Of a DNA stretch of 64,000 bases, positions 59,391 to 64,000 are shown one piece after another (position 1 is the first letter of the stretch; each line of letters starts with the position of its first letter). Source of the stretch: Microbacterium paraoxydans (GTDB taxonomy: Bacteria > Actinomycetota > Actinomycetes > Actinomycetales > Microbacteriaceae). Location: the NCBI RefSeq assembly GCF_900105335.1, contig NZ_LT629770.1:1612001-1676000 (forward strand). Direction: 5' to 3'. The notes under the pieces are model-generated. The model did no database searches and had not been told where the DNA came from. It worked only from the letters and a program-made list of their open reading frames with translations. Made by a program: the position numbers and the translations under genes.

Positions 59391-60878
59391 GTGACCGCTT
59401 CCGATCCCCCTGAAGAGGCGTCCGGCGGCGTGGGCGTCGACGCGCGGCCCGAAGACTCCGCACCCGCCTCTGCCGCGCCCGCGGACGATCAGCCGGGTCC
59501 GGTTCCGGAAGCTGCCGCGTGGGCCGATGCCTCGGCACCGCCGACCGCGCTGACCTGGGTGGACCCGTCGATCGTCGCTGCGGCGTCATCGACGCCCGAG
59601 TTCGATGCCTCGGCCGGCACGGAGGAGGAGACGGGATTGCTGCGCGACGCCCGGCTGCGCCCGGCGATTGCCGGACCCGGCCTGCTCGTCCCCCTCGGCG
59701 TCCTCGCCGGCCTCATCGCCTCTTACGCCGGCACCACGCTGCTCTGGCCGCTGCACGAGGTCGCCCCGACCGTCCAGGCGGTCGAGTTCACCCCGGTCGC
59801 CGCCCCCACCGCCGCGCTCGCCTGGCCGGCGGTCGGCGACGGGGCGGTCGGCATCGCCGGGATGACCACCGCGGCGTCGACCACCGCGCCGGTGAGCATC
59901 GCGAGCATCACGAAGGTCGTCAGCAGTCTCATGGTGCTGGACCGGCTGCCGCTGGCCCCCGGCGAACAGGGCCCGGAGTTCTCCTTCACCTACGCCGACA
60001 GCGTCCGTTACTGGGACTATCGGATCGCCAATCAGTCGGCGCTCGATGTGCCGGTGGGCGGAGTGCTGACCGAGTACCAGCTTCTGCAGGGCACCCTGCT
60101 CGGCTCGGCCAACAACTACATCGACCGGCTGGCGTCGGAGATCTGGGGGTCCGACCGCGAATTCGCCGCCGCGGCCGAGGTCTGGCTCGGCGAGCGCGGA
60201 CTCTCCGGCATCACCGTGGTCACGCCGTCCGGATTCGACGAGCGCAACGTCGCCACCCCGGAGGCCCTCGTGGCCCTGGGCGAGATGGCGATGCGGAATC
60301 CGGTGTTCGCCGAGATCGTGGGTACCCGGTCCGTCGACCTGCCGGGGGCCGGGACGGTCGAGAACACGAACGGCATGCTCGCCGATCCGGGAGTCGTCGG
60401 CATCAAGACGGGCACCCTCGTCGGCTGGAACCTGTTGACCGCCAAGGACGTCGTCATCGGCGACGCGACGGTCCGGCTCTACGCCGCGGCATTGAACCAG
60501 GAGGACGACGAGGCGCGCCTCGCCCTCACCCGCGCCCTGTTCGCTCAGACGGAAGCGGCGTTGCAGGCCCAGGGCCCGGCCGTCCCGGCAGGCACGGTGG
60601 TCGGGCGCGTCCTCACCGTCTGGGGCGAGCGCGTCGATGTGGTCGCCGGTGAGGACGCCGATGTCGTGCTGTGGAACGGAGCGAGCGCGACGGCGACGCC
60701 GGTGTTCGATCTCGGGGAGGAACGCGAAGCGGACGGGACGGTCGGCACCCTGACCACGACCGGTCCCGTCGACAGCACGGACACCGCCCTCGTCCTCGAC
60801 GAGGACCTGGACGGTCCGAGCCCATGGTGGCGACTGACCCACCCCCTCGAACTCCTCGGCATCGCCGGAGACGACTGA
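59391..60878 (+). CDS. D-alanyl-D-alanine carboxypeptidase (S11 family), membrane-anchored
   Basis: The protein has 495 residues from GTG at 59391. Acidic Pro/Ala-rich cytoplasmic N-terminus of about 90 residues, one membrane segment at about 92-115, then the penicillin-binding fold: SITK (Ser172-Lys175), SAN (239-241) and KTG (339-341). A C-terminal beta domain follows. The long cytoplasmic tail is unusual for this family, which normally starts with a signal peptide. It trims peptidoglycan stem peptides. Confidence 0.9.
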   Translation: MTASDPPEEASGGVGVDARPEDSAPASAAPADDQPGPVPEAAAWADASAPPTALTWVDPSIVAAASSTPEFDASAGTEEETGLLRDARLRPAIAGPGLLVPLGVLAGLIASYAGTTLLWPLHEVAPTVQAVEFTPVAAPTAALAWPAVGDGAVGIAGMTTAASTTAPVSIASITKVVSSLMVLDRLPLAPGEQGPEFSFTYADSVRYWDYRIANQSALDVPVGGVLTEYQLLQGTLLGSANNYIDRLASEIWGSDREFAAAAEVWLGERGLSGITVVTPSGFDERNVATPEALVALGEMAMRNPVFAEIVGTRSVDLPGAGTVENTNGMLADPGVVGIKTGTLVGWNLLTAKDVVIGDATVRLYAAALNQEDDEARLALTRALFAQTEAALQAQGPAVPAGTVVGRVLTVWGERVDVVAGEDADVVLWNGASATATPVFDLGEEREADGTVGTLTTTGPVDSTDTALVLDEDLDGPSPWWRLTHPLELLGIAGDD

Positions 60879-60882
60879 GGTT

Positions 60883-60930
60883 TCACGCACGACGCCCCAC
60901 TCCGGATCCGGAGTGGGGCGTCGTGCGTGA
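60883..60930. terminator. 48-bp perfect palindrome between convergent genes
   Basis: TCACGCACGACGCCCCACTC and following bases pair over 24 bp with their exact complement, with no loop bases. It ends 6 nt from the ABC exporter stop, and starts 4 nt after the carboxypeptidase stop. Probably a bidirectional terminator. Confidence 0.8.
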
Positions 60931-60936
60931 GGCGGG

Positions 60937-63246
60937 TCAGGACGGAGACGTGGAGCCGTCAGCGCCGTCGTCGAGAAGTGCCCGAGCCGCTGCGGTCTCG
61001 GCCGCCGGGAGCTGGGCGCCGACCGCCGCTCCGGCCACCGCGTCCGCCGCCTGCTCCTGCGCGCTCGCCTCCTCGTCCGCGTCGCCGGTCACGACGACCG
61101 GCGAGGATCCGGTGAGAGCCGCTTCGGCGTCGAGGTCGGTCGCCGCCTGCTCGAACTGCGACTGGTACAGGCGCCAATACGCGCCCTGCGCGGCGATCAG
61201 CTCGTCGTGCGTGCCCTTCTCCACGATGTCACCGTGCTCCATCACGAGGATGAGGTCCGCGTCGCGGATGGTCGACAGGCGGTGGGCGATGACGAACGAG
61301 GTGCGCCCCTGCCGGAGCGCGGCCATCGCGTGCTGCAGCAGCAGCTCGGTGCGGGTGTCGACCGCCGATGTGGCCTCGTCCAGGATGAGGATCGACGGAT
61401 GCGCCACGAAGGCCCGTGCGATCGTGATGAGCTGGCGCTCACCGGCCGAGACGTTCGACGCGTCCTCGTCGAGCACGGTGTCGTACCCGTCCGGCAGTGC
61501 GTGCACGAAGCGATCCACGTAGGTCGCCTTCGCCGCGGCGAGCACCTCCTCGTCCGTCGCGGTCGAGCGTCCGTAGCGGATGTTCTCGCGGATGCTCCCG
61601 GCGAAGAGCCAGGGGTCCTGGAGCACCATGCCGGTGCGGGACCGCAGCTCGTCGCGCGTGATGGTCGAGATGTCCTGACCGTCGAGCGTGATCCGCCCGC
61701 CGCTGAGCTCGTAGAACCGCATGATGAGGTTCACCAGCGTCGTCTTGCCTGCGCCGGTGGGCCCGACGATGGCGACGGTCTGTCCCGGTTCCACCCGGAA
61801 GGACAGATCGGTGATGAGCGGCCGCTCCGGCGAGTACGAGAACGAGACGTTCTCGAACTCGATCACGCCCTCCCCCTCGCGAAGCGCGGGGGCCTCAGGA
61901 TCGTCGGCCTCCTGCTCGTCGGCATCGAGCAGGCCGAACACCCGCTCCGCCGACGCGGTGCCGGACTGCACGACCGCGGCCATGCCGCCCAGCTCCGACA
62001 GCGGCTGGGTGAACTGCTGCGAGTACTGGATGAAGGCCTGCACGTCGCCGAGTCGCAGCTGCCCGCTCGCGACCATGAGGCCGCCGAGCACCGCGATGCC
62101 GACATAGGTCAGGCTGCCGACGAAGGTCATCGCCGGCATGATGATGCCGGAGAGGAACTGCGCCTTGAAGCTCGCCTGGAACAGCTCCTCGTTCTCGGCC
62201 TTGAACTTGTCCAGAGCGTCCTGCTCACGGCCGAACACCTTGACCAGCGCGTGCCCGGAGAAGGCCTCCTCGACCCGGGCGTTGAGCCGGCCGACCTTGC
62301 GCCACTGCGTGCCGAAGGCCTTCTGCGAGCGCGGTCCGATGACGCCGAAGATCACGCCCATGAGCGGGAGTGCCACGAGCGCCACGAGGGCGAGCTGCCA
62401 CGAGATCGAGAACATCATCACGAGCACGCCGATCACCGTCAGCACGGCGGTGAGGGCACCGGACAGCGACTGCTGCATGGTCTGGGTGATGTTGTCGATG
62501 TCGTTCGTCACGCGGGAGATCAGCTCGCCGCGCTGCACCTTGTCGAAGTACGCCAGCGGGAGCCGGTTGATCTTCGCCTCGACGGACTCGCGCAGGCGCC
62601 ACATGGTCCGGACCATGATGACGTTGATGACGTACCCCTGCAGCCAGCTGAGGAATGCGGCCACGACGTAGATCGCGAGGACGGCGGCGATCACCCAGCG
62701 CAGCGCGTCGAAGTCGATGCCGTCGCCGACTCGGAAGTCGCCGAGCGCTCCGACCTGATTGGCGAAGTCGGTCTGTCCGGCGTCGCGCAGGGCGTCGACC
62801 ACCACGTCCTGCGGCGTCCCCGCCGGGAATCCCGGGAAGTCGCCGCTGGGCTGACCGAGCTGGATGGAGATGAAGCCGCGGTAGACGATGTTCGTCGCCT
62901 CGGCGAGCACCTTCGGGGCGGCGACGGTCAGCACGACCCCGATCGCTCCGAGGATCGACACGAAGACGAACCAGACCGCGGAGGGCTTGAGCAGCCCGAT
63001 CATCCGGGCGAAGCTCGGGCCGAAGTGGTCGGCCTTGCCCGGTGCGACGCTGTCCCAGTCGCCGGAGTTCTGCCGTGCCTGCTCGGCGAGCTCGGCCTCG
63101 TACTGCTCCTCGGCGGTGAGCTCCCGCTCGGCCGTGGGCGCCGGTGTCTTGCCCCGTCCCCGGCGCCGCTGGCCCTGGGTCCCTGAGCTTGTCGAAGGGC
63201 CCGCTCCCTGGGTCCCTGGGCTTGTGGAAGGATCCTGCTCGCTCAT
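60937..63246 (-). CDS. ABC exporter half-transporter (multidrug/lipid type), second of a pair
   Basis: The protein has 769 residues. N-terminal extension of about 80 residues, including PSTSPGTQG and PSTSSGTQG peptides encoded by two copies of the dispersed repeat. Six-helix membrane domain (about 85-390) and an ATPase with Walker A GPTGAGKTTLVNLIMRF, signature NVSAGERQLITIARAF and Walker B ILILDEATSAVDTR. A Gly/Ala/Asp-rich tail follows. It probably works as a heterodimer with the next gene, which it overlaps by four bases. Confidence 0.93.
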   Translation of the reverse strand: MSEQDPSTSPGTQGAGPSTSSGTQGQRRRGRGKTPAPTAERELTAEEQYEAELAEQARQNSGDWDSVAPGKADHFGPSFARMIGLLKPSAVWFVFVSILGAIGVVLTVAAPKVLAEATNIVYRGFISIQLGQPSGDFPGFPAGTPQDVVVDALRDAGQTDFANQVGALGDFRVGDGIDFDALRWVIAAVLAIYVVAAFLSWLQGYVINVIMVRTMWRLRESVEAKINRLPLAYFDKVQRGELISRVTNDIDNITQTMQQSLSGALTAVLTVIGVLVMMFSISWQLALVALVALPLMGVIFGVIGPRSQKAFGTQWRKVGRLNARVEEAFSGHALVKVFGREQDALDKFKAENEELFQASFKAQFLSGIIMPAMTFVGSLTYVGIAVLGGLMVASGQLRLGDVQAFIQYSQQFTQPLSELGGMAAVVQSGTASAERVFGLLDADEQEADDPEAPALREGEGVIEFENVSFSYSPERPLITDLSFRVEPGQTVAIVGPTGAGKTTLVNLIMRFYELSGGRITLDGQDISTITRDELRSRTGMVLQDPWLFAGSIRENIRYGRSTATDEEVLAAAKATYVDRFVHALPDGYDTVLDEDASNVSAGERQLITIARAFVAHPSILILDEATSAVDTRTELLLQHAMAALRQGRTSFVIAHRLSTIRDADLILVMEHGDIVEKGTHDELIAAQGAYWRLYQSQFEQAATDLDAEAALTGSSPVVVTGDADEEASAQEQAADAVAGAAVGAQLPAAETAAARALLDDGADGSTSPS
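63177..63232. repeat. Two translated copies of the dispersed repeat in the exporter N-terminus
   Basis: Copies at 63177-63199 and 63210-63232 are the reverse complement of CCCTTCGACAAGCTCAGGGACCC, the second degenerate. They encode the first part of the exporter. Confidence 0.8.
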
Positions 63247-64000
63247 GCGTCCACCCCCAGCTGCGACTCGACGATCTCCCGGTAGGTCTCGCTGGTCTCC
63301 AGCAGCTCCTCATGGGTGCCGACTCCGACCATCGTGCCGCCCTCCAGCACCACGATGCGGTCGGCATCGGTGATGGTGGAGATGCGCTGCGCGACCACGA
63401 TCTTCGTCACCTGCGGAAGCTCCCGCCACAGCGCCTGCCGCAGCCGGGCGTCCGTGGTGAGGTCGAGCGCGGAGAACGAGTCGTCGAACACGAGCACCTG
63501 CGGGCGATGGACGAGGGCCCGCGCGATCGCGAGGCGCTGTCGCTGGCCGCCGGACACGTTCGTGCCGCCCTGGGCGATGCGGGAGTCGAGGCCGTCCGGC
63601 ATCTCCTCCACGAAGTCGCGCCCCTGAGCGATCTCGAGCGCGTGCCAGAGCTCCTCGTCGGTGGCGTCCTCGCGGCCATAGCGCAGGTTGGACGCGACGG
63701 TGCCCGTGAAGAGGAAGGGACGCTGCGGCACGAGGCCGATGCTGTCCCACAGCGCCTCGACGTCGGCGTCGCGGACGTCCGTGCCCCCTACGTACACCGC
63801 ACCGCCCGAGACGTCGAACAGGCGAGGGATGAGCGAGACGAGCGTGGTCTTCCCCGAGCCGGTGGAGCCGACCACCGCGACGGTCTCGCCCGGTTCGGCG
63901 GCGAAGCTGATGCCGCTGAGGACCGGGGCGTCGGCGCCCGGGTAGGTGAACTCAACGTCGTCGAACGCGACCGCTCCCGGCGTCGGGAAGGCGGTGACGC
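63243..64000 (-). CDS. ABC exporter half-transporter, C-terminal ATPase part (N-terminus outside window)
   Basis: The frame is open through the right edge (252 residues in window). Visible are the start of the ATPase domain (VAFDDVEFTYPGADAPVL), Walker A GSTGSGKTTLVSLIPRLF, signature NVSGGQRQRLAIARAL, Walker B VLVFDDSFSALD and the H-loop region VVAQRISTI (Gln-Arg in place of the usual His-Arg). The Walker B reads DDSFSAL where DEATSAL is usual, so both the catalytic glutamate and the H-loop histidine are altered. This suggests the degenerate site of a heterodimeric exporter. Confidence 0.9.
   Translation of the reverse strand, partial: VTAFPTPGAVAFDDVEFTYPGADAPVLSGISFAAEPGETVAVVGSTGSGKTTLVSLIPRLFDVSGGAVYVGGTDVRDADVEALWDSIGLVPQRPFLFTGTVASNLRYGREDATDEELWHALEIAQGRDFVEEMPDGLDSRIAQGGTNVSGGQRQRLAIARALVHRPQVLVFDDSFSALDLTTDARLRQALWRELPQVTKIVVAQRISTITDADRIVVLEGGTMVGVGTHEELLETSETYREIVESQLGVDA

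Overview
This 64 kb window is high-GC actinobacterial DNA. The gene families, GTG starts, MsiK-type ATPase-less sugar importers, DUF4407 protein and dispersed CCCTTCGACAGGCTCAGGGACCC-type repeats point to Microbacterium or a close Microbacteriaceae relative. This placement is an inference from gene content; there is no rRNA in the window. Two genes are cut by the edges: a secreted beta-helix protein at the left and an ABC exporter half at the right. I see no tRNA, rRNA, CRISPR array, insertion sequence or prophage.

About three quarters of the window is carbohydrate catabolism under at least seven local regulators. (1) 1-12.1 kb looks like a polysaccharide-utilisation locus: a secreted parallel beta-helix protein, a CUT1 ABC importer (two permeases and a Tat lipoprotein), a secreted BNR_4/PL24-25-like lyase candidate with an F5/8 C domain, a FAD-dependent oxidoreductase, and a LacI-type sugar sensor with no DNA-binding domain. 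A DeoR regulator and an acetyl-xylan-esterase-like hydrolase follow. (2) 14.1-19.4 kb is a tight six-gene operon: cupin phosphoglucose isomerase, FGGY kinase, 2-hydroxyacid dehydrogenase-like, shikimate dehydrogenase-like, phosphotriesterase-like lactonase and ABM-fold protein. I know no named pathway with this set. (3) 19.6-24.3 kb, on the minus strand, is a ribose-type ABC importer and a ketose 3-epimerase, next to a divergent LacI regulator with two identical operators. (4) 25.6-32.0 kb encodes an apparently complete non-phosphorylative L-fucose pathway: mutarotase, dehydrogenase, lactonase, dehydratase, 2-keto-3-deoxy-L-fuconate dehydrogenase, diketo-acid hydrolase and a GntR/FCD regulator. 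(5) 32.0-35.0 kb holds a transaldolase-like protein divergent from ribokinase, RbsD and a GntR/HutC regulator. (6) 35-42 kb has a Cds1-like desulfhydrase, an ACT-domain protein, a FadR-type regulator, and a class V aminotransferase joined to a second CUT1 importer.

Two operator families tie these blocks together. ACATCCGATGT lies between overlapping, face-to-face promoters of the L-fucose genes and recurs at the regulator/lactonase junction. A TGT-N4-ACA palindrome occurs upstream of the six-gene operon (two copies), in the transaldolase/ribokinase gap (two copies), upstream of a KDPG aldolase at 48.5 kb, and near the ribose-type importer. This suggests that one HutC-type regulator runs a dispersed regulon that includes the unassigned pathway.

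42-64 kb is mostly general metabolism: an aldo/keto reductase, a MocR regulator with a membrane protein, DUF4407, RlmN, KDPG aldolase, ankyrin lipoprotein, TauE-type exporter, two SDRs, an APH-family kinase, a glutamate decarboxylase/antiporter pair, a thiamine-precursor ECF importer (ykoEDC order) behind a TPP riboswitch, a DD-carboxypeptidase and an ABC exporter pair. This half also carries three 59-bp palindromic elements, an array of the dispersed Microbacteriaceae repeat, and long hairpins between convergent genes.
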